A stretch of DNA of 64,000 bases. Origin: Pezicula radicicola (lineage: Eukaryota > Ascomycota > Leotiomycetes > Helotiales > Dermateaceae). The notes under the pieces were generated by a model, which saw nothing but the letters and a program-made list of their open reading frames with translations, had not been told where the DNA came from and did not search any database. A program made the position numbers and the translations under genes. Each line of letters begins with the position of its first letter. Position 1 is the first letter of the stretch. Where the stretch lies: assembly GCA_003008705.1 (NCBI GenBank), contig PDUO01000021.1, forward strand, positions 2,766-66,765. Direction: 5' to 3'. Of the stretch, positions 24,401 through 35,928 are shown in pieces.

Positions 24401-27400
24401 TGCTGACGTGCCCTTGGTAGAGAAAGATGACATCCTTCGCCATTCCTCCTGCAGGGGCCCTGGCGGCTGAGGCAAGGATGGTGGCGTTGATCTGGAAAGG
24501 TATGGCATTGTCGTAGACCACCGCATCCGTACCCGAGAAGCCCACAGCTTGAAGCTCACGATGCCAACGCTCGGGGGAGATATACGGCTCGGTAAGACGG
24601 TCGTCGGCCGTGCCTAACCACTATCCATGAAGCATGCCAAAAATGAAGTTGACGCACTTGGCAGTTGGATTGAGCTCTTGAATTAGCAGTCGCCCACTCG
24701 GATGTAGAAGCCTGCGCACATGGCTAAGCGTTTCGGCAAGACTGGGGGTGGCATGCAAGACATTTGCTGCCAGAATAAGGTCATAGCTTGCTGCCTCAAA
24801 ACCCTGAGCAATGGGGTCCTTGGAAATATCCAGCACCTTGTACTCGATTCCTTCGTATGCTTTAAATCGCTGTTGAGCCGCAGAAAAAAATCCGGGAGAA
24901 ATGTCCGTGTATGTGAACTTCGAATACATCCGCTCGCCAAAATCAGAATGCAGGGCCCTCAGAATAGTTCCTGTCGTTCCTCCTGTCCCGGCGCCAATCT
25001 CAAGTACTCTAAGCGTCGGCTTGTTGTGCCCAAGAAGCTGACACAAATCGGCGTAGTCCCAGAAGCATAGGAAGTCGTAGATTTTATGCAGATTCTCGTC
25101 TCTCATCAGAACATCAAGCGGCTCGGCAGTGCCTTGGAAAATGTCTCGTGCGGAAAGACGATTCTGATCAACTGCAATCGCGTACGGTCTCATTTCGGAT
25201 TTGCACAGCTCGCCATAAAGCGTTTCAATGCGTGTCTCACGCTCTCCTGACGAAAGGCATACCAGCTGCTGCGCGCCGTCAAAAAGGGGGCTACCCTCGG
25301 TTCGAAGCTGTTCGACAAAGCGCTCTAGCCATTGATGGAACTTGCTAAAGTGAGGGTGAAGCGGCTGTACTCCCACCAGTCTCTCGAGAGTGTCGATAGC
25401 GCAGAGACAGAACAACTGCTCAAGCTTGGTTATCTCTTCCCTGTAGTCTCTACTTGTCCGCATGAGTTGCGAGGCGTCGACGAAATCGAAGTCTGGCTTC
25501 CAGTCCAGCTGTACGGCTGCATGGGGGTCCGGGTCCTGCACGTCGCCGCTGTCAACGGGCGAAGCCTTCAACCCAGTTACCTGGAATGTGAGGTCGCCAT
25601 TGGCGAATGCGAGCCCGCTGCCTGTGATACCACGGCAAGTCGCGGGCTGCTCTACGGTTGTCTGCGCTTCAAGGACCGAGCCCTGGCTTGGGCGGCTACC
25701 GACATAAATGGATTCGATGAAAGTCGGAACGGAGAGCGTGCGGAACAGACGAGGTTGGCCACGCGCCGAGGCGACGGTCAGAAGTTGAAAGATGTTATTG
25801 ATCATCGCCGGATGCAGCTGATACCGTGGCTCTAGAGGGTCGGTAATCTTGTCTCGCACGGTTGCCATAGACGTGGGCGATCTTGGATCTGCATAGATCT
25901 GCTCAAGCGCGCGGAAGGCGCCCGTGTAGTTGAGCCCAACCTTGGCCATGGCGCGATACCAGCGATCAGAATCCACAGCGGTTGGAAGCTGGGGGCAGCT
26001 GTTGTCTTGGTCTTGGGGTTGGTGCTGCTGTCGTGCTACCGTCAGTCCACCCAGCACCTGTCCCCAGCAATTCTTGATCCATGAAGAACCATTGAAGGAG
26101 CTCACACTGAAGTCGTACCAGTCACTGGTCTGAGAGGTGGTTAGCTGCGATTTCCGAAGTACCGTCATCACCTCGACGCTCCCATCGATCACCATAGCAC
26201 TTCCTACGACGACGTGCCGGAGAGAAAAGTCCGGCCCACCCCCGAGCTGACGAACAGCTTCCCCGACCATGGCGATATAGCCAGCGGCAGGGAAGATGAC
26301 ATCTCTGCCGATCTTGTGATCGCGTATCCACGGCACCGTGTCAACCGAGAGGATGTTGCGCCATGTAGGCTCGGTGCTGTTCCATTCGAGGAGCGGGGTT
26401 CCCAGAATCTCGTGCGGCAGCTCGCTGCGCTGGCGCCACTGTTTCGTGATCCGGTTCTCTTCCCAGAAGGATTCGTCGTGATGCCAGGGATAGGGGGGCA
26501 GATTCGTTAAGACCTTGCCTCGAGGATAGAGGGCGGCGAGATTCACGAGCAAAGCACGGATCCAGAGCTGACCGACGGCATCCAAAAACCTCGCCGTTGA
26601 GTTGCGATTGCGGATGATCGACGACGTATACTCCAGGCTACTACTACTACTACTAGCACCACTACCGTTATTCAAGTCTCTGAAGATCTGCCGCAGAGGC
26701 CCCGCAAGCGCACTGTGGGGCCCAATCTCAAGCATGACGCGGTTGTCGGCTCCCATCGTCGTGAGAAGACTGTGGACGGCAGCCTCGAAGAGAACCGGAG
26801 ATTCCAAGTTTCGGCGCCAGTACTCAGCATTGAGCTGGATCCTAGCGGCCAACTTGCCGCCATATGTCGTCGAGAAGAAGGGTACGAGCGTCGCATGTGA
26901 TGCATGTCCCAACACGCTTGAGATGTTCCGAAAGTATTCCTCTCCACAGTCTTTCATGTGTTCTGCGAATGTGGTTAGTTAGTTATTTGCGATCAAGGGT
27001 ACTTTCGTATATTTGTACTTACGTGAATGGTAGGCCTGCTGCACCCGAAGCCGTCGCACAAATACATTAGGGTGGTGTATGTTCACGTTCGCCGCGACTT
27101 GATCGACGGCTGTCTTGTCGCCAGACACGGTGACGCTGGTGCTGCTGTTGTAGTAGGCAATGACGGCACCGTCGACCAGGAGGGGGGCCAAGGCATGGGA
27201 GCTCAGGCCAACGGCTAGCATGGCACCCCGTTCTTTCGCTAGCCGTTTGACCCCTAAAGTAAGCGAGCTTAATTGCATCCTCAGCCGCGATGGCGCCCGC
27301 AGCATACGCGGCGCCGATCTCCCCACTAGAATGCCCGACCACGCTATCCGGCGTGATACCCAACTCCCGCCACACATCTACGAGCCCGACCTGAATGGCC

Positions 27401-29925
27401 GTACACAATGGCTGAGCGAATTCAGCCTCGTCGATGCGACTCTCGGACGGCGCAGCCAGTAGTTGCTCTGGAATGGAAAATGGCAGTCAGCGATGATGCT
27501 AGAACTTGAAAGAGGGGGGGGAAACGACGACGATGACTGACCTAGCAACGTCCACGGGGGGCCGTGGGCGAGGGTGCGTAAAGCCGCGTCCATCTTCGCA
27601 ATACTTCTGGCAAAGGTCGGGACGTCTTGAATCAGCGACCGACACATCTGCGGCCACTGGGCGCCCTGGCCCGTAAAGACGAACGACACACGCAGCGGCG
27701 TTGGCCCAACCTTCATCCGCGGAAAGCTGGCTGCTTCGGCTTCGGGAGAGGCGTCGCTCACGACGACACGATATGTTCGGTGGCGCATTGGATCCCTCCG
27801 CCTCGCCAAGGTGTACGCCAGATCATGAAGCGCGTCGTCGTCGTTTTGCTGCACATAATGCCCATAGTTGCGCACCATGGCCCCCAGCGACTCGGGATGG
27901 TGCGCCGAGAAAAACAGGAGATTTGCAATCTTACCCACGGTCGAGGGGTCGGTCCTGGTCGGAGACCCTCTTACAGCCTACCTGTGGGACTACTAAGGCA
28001 CCTACTAACAAAGTATAGAAGCGAGGTAAGGCAACAAGTTTCTAGACGAATAATTCTATTATTTCTAATTAAGAAGCTAGTATAGTTGCATTAAATAGTA
28101 AAGTACTTTTTTTTTAATCTATTAAACTTAGAGGAATCTTTTTATACTAATTATTAATTTTTCTATAAAGTAGTTCTAAAGTTATATTACTTTCTATTAT
28201 TTTGGGTACTATCCCTTGTTTTATACTATTCCTAATGAAGACAGTTAACTATTGACCATGCCTAAAGAAGACAGTTAACTTTGATCCCACAGCTGGGCTC
28301 CTAGAGGCTCTCCGAGCCAGACCTGACTTGTCACGTGGAGGGCACGGATGCCGGAAGTGAAGACTAGATTGGGAGATTTGCCGATAGCCGCGTGCCCGCC
28401 GTCGCTAGAGGCACTTCTTCTGCTTGTGGCAGGCGGAGGGTGGCTGCTGCGGCCGATTCCAAGATCACGTGCGCATTGGCACCACCGAGCCCAAAGGAAT
28501 TAATGCTCAAGCGTTCAGGGCGCCCACGGGGCCATGGCGTCGGCTCGAGGGGCACGAATAGATTGAATTCTTGAAAAGGGACTGGTGCCGTTTAGTAGTT
28601 TTTAGGTTGAGTTGAGAGATGATGAAGACAAGACTCACTTGCTGGATTGGGAGTTGCGAAATTGATGTTCGGCGGGATGATTCGTCGCTCAAGCGCCAGA
28701 ACGGCCTTGATTAAACTAGTGATGCCACTAGCGCCTTCCGAGTGGCCGACATTGGCCTTTACCTGTAGGGAAGAAGATCAATACCAGAGTGTAAGGAGGA
28801 GGAGGAAGAGGAAGAGGAAGAAGAATATACCGAGCCCAGGTATGTGCCCCGGCTGCCAAAGACACGTGCAATGGCCGCCGCTTCGAGAGGATCTCCAATT
28901 CGCGTGCCTGTGCCGTGGCACTCGACATAGGGCGCGTCGGCTGCCTTCAAGCCAGCCGCTGCATAGGTCTGCCGAATGAGCATTGCGTGGGCTTCGGCCC
29001 GGGGGCTTGCCAAGCTCGCACTCCGACCGTCACAGTTGAGCGCACTGGCCCGGATCACGGCTCGTACGGGCGTTCCGTCGCGCACCGCATCATCGAGCCG
29101 GCGGAGATACACGGCATTCACCGCCTCTGCTCGTGCATAGCCGTCGGCCCGCGCATCAAAGGGCTTGCAGCGGCCTTCGGGCGACACGATGCCCTGCTCG
29201 GTCATGGCAACTGCGGCTCCCGGTGCCGCAAAGATGCTGCTGCCCCCGACCACGACGCCGCCGCAATCGTGGCGTGTGAGCGCGTTGCACGCCACGTGGA
29301 GCGCTGTGAAGGCCGAGGAACACGCCGTCTTCACCGTCAGGCTGGGCCCCGTGAGGTTGTACTCGAAGGACACGCGGTTCGCCAGCAGGAAGTCGCCCTG
29401 GCCCGTGATGCTGTACAGCCCCGAGGCCAGCTTGTCGCACTGCGCCAGCTCGGCCCAGTCTTGGCCGTAGGAGCCGACCATGCAGCCAATATCAGTGCCC
29501 CGCCATGCCGTCTCGCCTGCCGATTCCAGACACTCGTGCACAACCTCCAGCAGCAGGCGCTTTTGGGGATCCAAGCGCTCCACCTCGCGGCGCGACATGG
29601 AGAAGAAGCCGGCATCGAACTGCCGCAGCGTCTCGCCGGGGAGGAAGTATCCATGCTGAAAGCTAATGGTGCCGGGCTTGGGCTGATGCTTGGAATAGAA
29701 GCCGGGCACGTGGAAGCGGTCGGTAGGGATGCGCGTCCTGGCCTCACCTCGACGCATCATCAGGTCCCAGAAGGCGTCCGGTTGGTTGACCCCACCCGGC
29801 AAGCGGAGAGCCATTCCGCAGACGGCAATGGGCACATATGGCGGTGCCTGGCCGTCGTGGGCAACGTCGCCAAGAGTGCCACTCTCGCCAACGCTATTGT
29901 CTATCGGAACGACAGATGGCGCCAT
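21410..29925 (-). pseudogene. Highly reducing polyketide synthase (KS-AT-DH-MT-ER-KR-ACP), inactivated
   Basis: Iterative type I PKS. KS: Cys in TVKTACSSAF (about residue 202), His in ECHGTGTRIGDP and [22 protein letters not shown] and [72 protein letters not shown], with Tyr/Asn in WGQANYAASNTF. ACP: LGVDSLVSIEL. No thioesterase or reductase follows, as usual for this class. Exons: 29925-28831, 28762-28639, 28581 to about 28367, about 27960-27542, 27467-27023, 26962-23388, 23333-22993, 22942-22468, 22419-21623, 21554-21410. Lesions: TAG at 24621-24623 in the MT region, TAA at 23238-23240 in ER, a one-base frame slip near 27240 in AT, and an AT-rich interruption between KS and AT. The second DH motif reads HPAMINNIFQ with Asn where Asp is expected. 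One intron (22420-22467) is GC-AG. The start MAPSVVPID is chosen over an upstream ATG because that leader is not KS-like. Confidence 0.9.
27960..28366. other. AT-rich interruption inside the PKS gene
   Basis: About 400 bp between the end of the KS exon (TAG at 28364-28366 after SANLPI) and the start of the AT linker. The core (28000-28250) is strongly AT-rich with a poly-T run, unlike the GC-rich PKS on both sides. It contains a 30-bp tandem duplication (units starting CCTAATGAAGACAGTTAACT at 28231 and CCTAAAGAAGACAGTTAACT at 28261). It may be a mutated insertion or an unusually long intron. No convincing splice pair was found. Confidence 0.6.
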
Positions 29926-30643
29926 GTCAAATTTTTTAATGATGTACGTACAAGATAAGATGTCGATAATTATGGAGAGCAGCAACTAAGTAAGTAAGGA
30001 GGCAAGTAAGCAAGTAGGAGTAGATGATCTTCATTGAACTGTGAGACGCTAATGTCGTTCCTTACTTTTATATATATCTATGTACTGTATGTACTGTTAA
30101 CATTCCCCGATCATCTATCTGCCGTCTCTTGGGAGGAGAAAAATCAGGCTATTATTAAAGTAGAGTTGTGTATGCATCCAACATCTCGTCATTTTATCCT
30201 CTGAAACACAATGTACAGACGTCAGCTAGTGCTACGGACTTTCACCGCAACACCGTACACAGAAGGCTTAAATTCAAATTGGAGGTATGTAGATTTGTTG
30301 AATTAATGTCGGATGTCGGTGTGTAATTGTCCGCCCCTCCTCCCCGAGAGCCCATCTACGGGAGAGAGAATAAAGTTTAAAGGCGCACGATGCCAAGTTG
30401 TATCTTAAAGTCAAGAAGACCTACGAAATACAATTGTTTTCTTGAAAGCTTCCTTTATTTATTGCGCACGTTAAAAGATGAATATAGTATTACTAATACA
30501 GAATATACTTTACAAGCTATACTAGAGTTAAGGGAAGTGTTATCACCTTCTAAATTGAGATATACTAGTAACTTAAACATAGAAATAGCTCTTCTATTAT
30601 ACTATCTTTATTATCTACAATACATAAGCTAAGCTGAATAGTA
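29926..30643. other. PKS upstream region with a repeat fragment
   Basis: Presumed PKS promoter and leader at about 29930-30380; I do not see a clear regulatory motif. From 30390 to 30620 lies a fragment homologous to the interior of the element at 30644-31070 (shared AAAGCTTCCTTTATTTATTG-like block at about 30440 and 30808). Its 80-codon frame is therefore read as repeat sequence and not as a gene. Confidence 0.6.
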
Positions 30644-31070
30644 TCCCCCCATAGATAAATGTAAATTCTATATTTAATACTTAGCGAAACTAGCTGTTTA
30701 TAGAGGAATTATAGTAGTATTTTATCTCCTATAATTTATTTAGTAAATACTTCTAATCTACTAATACTCGTAAAAAAAATAAAGATCTATAATCTATACT
30801 TGTTTTTTAAAAGCTTCCTTTATCTATTATACAATAGTAAGAGAAGCGAGTAAATAGGATTAAATAATATAAAAATACTTTCTAGATAGTAATAAAGTTA
30901 AGGCAAAGAGTTAATATCTTTTGTACCTTTTAAATAGACGATAATAGTAATTAAAAAATTAAGATTATTTAAAGGTTATCTAAGGTTTCTATAACAATTT
31001 CTACTAGTATTTTAGTATAGCTAAGTCCGCCAAGGCGCTATATAGAATTTACATTTATCCCGGGGGAGGG
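30644..31070. mobile_element. 427-bp inverted-repeat element, TA target duplication
   Basis: Left end TCCCCCCATAGATAAATGTA and right end (reverse complement) CCCTCCCCCGGGATAAATGT are followed by the shared AAATTCTATAT. TA lies on both sides. The interior is AT-rich and non-coding. A diverged copy of the interior lies in opposite orientation at 34885-35281. Confidence 0.85.
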
Positions 31071-31295
31071 TACTGTAACATTTATAGAAGTTTATTATAT
31101 TGGTATATTTAAAGTACTATGAAATCCCGGGGCCAATATCCACACTTTTACAGGGAAGAGTTTCTAGGAAACTGCTTACAAGACTGTGCAGTCTATTCTG
31201 ATTTTCGCTTCATAATGTAGAGTCGACAGTCCACCCCTTTAATTTTCACACAAACTATAGTGGTCTATCGTTTCTTCACTAGCCTTGAGCTCACC

Positions 31296-32979
31296 ATGGC
31301 CACATTATCTACTTTAGCTATAATTTCCTTCGTGGAAATCACCTTCTTCGGTGCTTATGTCTACGATGGACACATTCGAGCGTCTTTCTATATTAATACA
31401 ATTCTTTTGTTTGTCCTGCAGCTGCTAATCCTTGCTTTGTGGTATATCCTAATCTACCCCAACTTTCTCAGTCCATTGAGAAATTTGCCAGGTCCAAAGG
31501 TTCGTCAGCAGAAAATAGATCGTAGATGTGCACTAATGTCGGCACTAGGGCAATTCGCTGTTGATGGGCCAATTCTATACTGTTAGCAAAAGGACCCTGT
31601 GCGATCCGTACCGTGATTGGATTGAGAGCGTTCCGAACAATGGCATTATACGCTACAAGTTTATCTTCAATTCCGAGCGTTTGCTGCTCACTTCTCCCAA
31701 GGCACTCGGTGAAGTTCTGGTTGCTAAGAGCTATGAATTTGTTAAGCCCATTCAGCTGCGACAAGCTCTCGGCAAGATCGTTGGGTTGGGTGTTCTTTTG
31801 CAGGAGGCCACAGAGCACAAACGCCAGAGGAAGCACTTAGCACCTGCATTTTCCTTCCGCCATATCAAAGACCTGTATCCAATTTTCTGGGCCAAGGCGA
31901 AAGAACTTAAAGATGAACTATTGATAGACATACGGTCGCAGATGTCTCCCGTGATTGAGGTCAACGAGTGGGCTACCCGCGCAACCTTAGATATCATTGG
32001 CGTTGCAGGCATGGGACAGGATTTCGGCAGTATCAAGAATTCCAACAGCGAGCTAGCCGCTTCTTACAGGACGCTCCGCCAAATTCTCTTGTCGAAGACC
32101 ACCCCCAGTATAACAAAGCTGTTGACCAGCCTTATACCTTCCGCCGATTTGGGTATAACGCCAGTGAAGCGCAACGAGGAACTCGATACGATTCGACGGA
32201 TTGCCCATAATCTTGTGCAGGCTAAGAGAGACATACTCAAGCAGGGCCTAAGCATTGGCGTCGACATTCTTTCCGTTGCATTGAAATCCGATGCCTTCAG
32301 CGATGAGGAACTCCTGGATCAGGTCATGACCATCCTAATGGCGGGTCATGAGACAACAGCAGCTTCCATTACTTGGGCCATATACACGCTGTGCAAATAC
32401 CCTGAAGTTCAAGCACGGCTGCGGCAGGAAATTCGACAAATGTTCCCGTCCATCGAAGATGCGCATTTCAAGATCAACTCCAGTGACATTGATAAATTGC
32501 CATATCTTCTGGCCTTCTCCAACGAAGTCTTTCGAATGTTCCAGCCGGGCCCAAGGACCATCAGAGTAGCGACACACGATACCACCATTCTAGACCAGCC
32601 CGTACCTAAAGGGACGCCTGCCGTCATAAGCCCGTGGGCAATCAATATGAGTACCGAACTTTGGGGCAACGACGCAACGCATTTCAGGCCTGAAAGATGG
32701 CTGGCACCTGGCCGAGCGAATACAGGCGGGGCAGAGAGCAACTACTCGTTCTTGACTTTCCTTCATGGGCCCAGAAGCTGTCTGGGCGTTGGATTTGCGA
32801 GAGGAGAGTTTGCTTGCATCCTGATGGCCTGGGTGGGATGTTTTGAGATCGAATTTGCCGATCCTGATTATAAGCTGGAGGTCTCTACTGGCATTACGAT
32901 CAGACCCCAGACTGGATTCTCGGTGCGTTTGAAACCGGTCACGGATTGCTTCGACTCTGACTTGTCGGCATCTACTTGA
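31296..32979 (+). CDS. Cytochrome P450 monooxygenase (P450-1)
   Basis: Membrane-anchored heme-thiolate monooxygenase of the endoplasmic reticulum, needing NADPH-P450 reductase. Exons 31296-31499 and 31549-32979 (49-nt intron with a CACTAATGT branch) sum to 1635 nt, giving 544 residues, typical for fungal P450s. A double hydrophobic N-terminus precedes the proline hinge NLPGPK. The I-helix oxygen-binding motif is LMAGHETTAASITW, the K-helix ExxR is NEVFRMFQPGPRTIR, and the heme-binding loop is FLHGPRSCLGVGFA with the cysteine ligand. All key residues are present, so it looks functional. It sits divergent from the PKS and convergent with the methyltransferase gene, so a role in tailoring a PKS product is plausible but inferred. 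Confidence 0.92.
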
Positions 32980-33325
32980 ATAGTCTAGGGTTAGTGTTAG
33001 CTTTCAATCAATCACTTCACATGAAATTCGTCACTGCATTCTACCGTATCCTCTTGGTCGTAAGGTTTTTGATTGGTCAAAAGTGGGAGGCGACGTGATG
33101 CTAATTTTTGGTGTGAACTGTTCTTAAGCGATCGCTTAAGATAAAACCACGAGCTAGCTTATGAGAGAACACAATCCCCTGGTAGTTTGGTCATAAATCT
33201 CAGATTAACATTGATAGTAGAGGTAGTTTTGGTTAAAAGAAAACCGGAAACGTTGCATACGAACTGCAAGGACAACAATCACCTGGACACACTACTAGCT
33301 CAGCCCCTAAGACACGGTCATCCCT

Positions 33326-34552
33326 CTACTTTCTCACCAGTCTGATATAAATGTACGGGGCCCAGAATGAGGAACCCATATAGTGCTCGCAGTAGTAGTC
33401 GAGAGATCGTTGTTGCAGCTCTCGTACCATCTCTCTTTCTTGTTCAGTCTCAACACCATCCTGAATATCCGCATTTCCAGCATTGCCAGTTGTAGCCTTC
33501 CTCGTTGCTTGCAAAAGGAACGGAACATACGTAGCATAACTCATATCCACCAGGGTCTTCGCGAAATGGATGTACGCTATTTGTTGTTCTTCTGGCGTGG
33601 CGGACGCACAGCTAGCAACATAGCTGGAGTAGGCAGGATGCTCGATATCGCGTAGGAAAAGCTCTTCCGCAGTCCAAATCTCCTCCGTCTCTTGAAGCGC
33701 CGCTTTGACTTGTTGTACAGTCCTTGTTCCTAGTGCACCACCATGCCTCAATATCACACGTTCATCCAGAGTACCGTCCGCAACGGCAGACAAGAAGGCG
33801 GAGCGCATGGCAAGCCCCAATCCCCACCAAACCCTCTCATCATCGTCGCGTTCGCATGGGAATGCAAGCACTAAGATGCCACCAGACGAGAATTCCATGC
33901 CGCGTAAGCGAAGGAATTTCGCTATCTCTGCAGCGCCAACCGCTTTACTTCTCTCTCGGGTGATATTTTCCCACTCAACGGCATCAACAGGCAAGCAATC
34001 AAGAGGCGGCAACTCGTTCTCCAGATAGTGGAGGCTACTGAAAGAAGTGCCCAAGTCCACTTCTTGCGCGGGTAGTACCTGCTTGTAGAAGCTTTGAGGC
34101 CACATTGATTTGAAAATGGTAAGTTCGCCATTGCGGGACATTTCGTCAATTTTACGCTCTATTGTACGAGCCAGGGTGTTGAAGTCGTTGCTCGGATTAT
34201 CGTTGAATCCAAGAATGACTTTGGTGTTGGAGGGAAGGGTAGACAACCCTTGGAGTAGTGCAGTGACTCTGATGGATAGCCTGTCAGTCTCTTCTTGTGA
34301 CTGAAAAGATTCATTTGTCTTACGAATTTTGACCTTGCGAACATCCATAGTCGACGATCCGCACGGAGTCTTTCTTCCCTACAAGTTTTATTCAGTGAGT
34401 CGTAAACTAATTCTCACTATTGATCGAGACTTACAATTAGAGAGATCCGGGAGAATATCCAGGGCGGGTTTCAGTGCCTCTAGCTGAAAGCTACTGTTCT
34501 GGTTGTAATGGCCCGCTCGCATAGAGATTCCATTGCGTAGTTTTCCTTCCAT
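33326..34552 (-). CDS. SABATH-type SAM-dependent carboxyl methyltransferase
   Basis: Predicted to transfer methyl from S-adenosylmethionine to a carboxylate (Methyltransf_7 / SABATH family, known from plant salicylate, jasmonate and gibberellin methyltransferases and found in fungi). Exons 34552-34435, 34378-34324 and 34280-33326 sum to 1128 nt, giving 375 residues, normal for the family. The N-terminus has MRAGHYNQNSSFQ, the SAM site reads VRIVDYGCSQGQNS, then FNDNPSNDFN, and later SSGGILVLAFPCERDDD. The second intron is only 43 nt but restores the motif run exactly. The gene lies 3' to 3' with P450-1. With the nearby PKS it suggests a methyl-ester final step, which is inference. No lesion is seen. 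Confidence 0.85.
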
Positions 34553-34884
34553 TGCAGCGAGGCAGTGCACACAACAAATCTTGGAGCGTGATAAGGTCAG
34601 TGAATGTTGATTTTCACTGTGTAGTAAGTCGTATTGTGAAGCTATGCCAAACTTGTACTTCGAGTTTGACTTGCACAGAGTTCTTCGTAGCATTCTTAGC
34701 TATTCGGAGTTGTCTCCGTTTGGTGGGGTAGTAATGCCGGCTCTTTCACATTTTCACATTCAAAAGCCGTGTCAACCAACGCTTGGACGGGAAGCAAAAA
34801 CTCCAAATATAAAATTTGAAGTTATTGATGTATACTACTGGAAGAGCTGACGCAATGTCCAAATATACTTTGTGTCTACAATAT

Positions 34885-35281
34885 ACTTAGCTACGCTATA
34901 AGAGTAATAAAAGTTGTTATAGAAACCTTAGATAAACTCTAAATGATCTAAATGTCTTAATTATCATTATACCTCAATTTAGAAAGAAGGTAATAATACT
35001 TTCTATTTACTCTATTATAAATTATAGAGTATATTTATATTAGTAATACTATATTTTCTATATAAATAAAATAAATAAATAAAAGAAAGTTTTTTTTTGA
35101 AAATAAGTTAGAAACTATAAAATAAGATATTATCTATAGATCCTATTAAGTTTAAGGTAGTAAGTAGATTAAAGGTATTTTATATATAAAATTATAAGAG
35201 ATAAAATATTACTATAATTCCTTTATAAATATAAAGAGTTAGTTTTACTAAGTATTTAATATATATTTATCTAAGAGAAGG
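34885..35281. repeat. Diverged inverted copy of the 30.6-31.07 kb element
   Basis: Reads in the opposite orientation to 30644-31070. Shared blocks include GTTATAGAAACCTTAGATAA, TATTAGTAATACTATATT and AGAGATAAAATATTACTATA (copy-specific differences are mostly transitions). The TA end is visible at 35282; the other end is truncated. The two copies bracket P450-1 and the methyltransferase gene. Confidence 0.75.
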
Positions 35282-35537
35282 TACTATTATTAAATATAAG
35301 TTAGAGGGAGTATCTTAATATTAAAGTTATACTTTCCTACCCTTTCCAGGTCATATAGGCCCTCAAGGATAGGTAAAACTTACCCTGTTCACCATTTGCA
35401 CCGCTGCTAAAAGTACCGGGAAGTAGATATTCGATGAACTTCTTGGCCCGGTGGGGGCTCGGGCGCACAGATCTGCGGCCACCCACCGTGCCTTGTTACA
35501 GCCAGTACCTCCAATACCACCTCCTATTTACGTACTA

Positions 35538-35611
35538 TTCCCCCCCTGAATTGAGCTTTATTTTTTTGCCGAGCGCCCACCAAAAATGAAAAACATTCAT
35601 CCGGGGAGGGA
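35538..35611. mobile_element. Short C-rich inverted-repeat element
   Basis: Ends TTCCCCCCCTGAATTGAG and (reverse complement) TCCCTCCCCGGATGAATGTT, both bordered outside by GTACTA. Length is about 74 bp, with no coding capacity. The right terminus resembles the MITE ends at 20070 and 31070. Confidence 0.6.
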
Positions 35612-35645
35612 TAGTACTTTGTCGGTTTTACTCCCTTTTAATGTA

Positions 35646-35725
35646 CTCGTACTATGGATGAATAAACGTTAATTATTTGGTGACGAGCCACGTTAAATTT
35701 AACGTTTATTCATCCTGAGTACGAG
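35646..35725. mobile_element. 80-bp near-palindromic inverted-repeat element
   Basis: Both ends read CTCGTACT followed by GGATGAATAAACGTTAA, in opposite orientation, with TA outside each. The two arms leave a loop of only about 25 bp, so a strong hairpin is possible. It lies 34 bp from the preceding short element and about 200 bp upstream of the P450-2 gene. Confidence 0.7.
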
Positions 35726-35928
35726 TAACTACCTTCAGTCATCTCGGCAGGTAGAGGACTTCGGCAACTGAGAACCATCGTATGGGTTTTAGCCGCCTCG
35801 AGGCAATAATCTAGCCGTTCGCTAAGAGCTTAGGCCGACGACGGAGAGTAACTGCGCTTTATATTGTAACCTACTTTCCTTCACACAACTTCAGCTATAA
35901 TCCTGGTGGATTTTATTCCGTTTTAGAT

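Noticed and set aside
28915..29958. 347-codon plus-strand frame
   Set aside because: It lies antisense to the KS domain of the PKS; it is long only because the KS coding strand is GC-rich. No family features.
30390..30632. 80-codon frame upstream of the PKS
   Set aside because: Its DNA is homologous to the interior of the repeated element at 30644-31070, so it is repeat sequence.
34281..34323. Stop codon directly after the SAM-binding motif of the methyltransferase
   Set aside because: It is inside a 43-nt intron with GTAAGA donor and GACAG acceptor; removal restores the conserved order of motifs.
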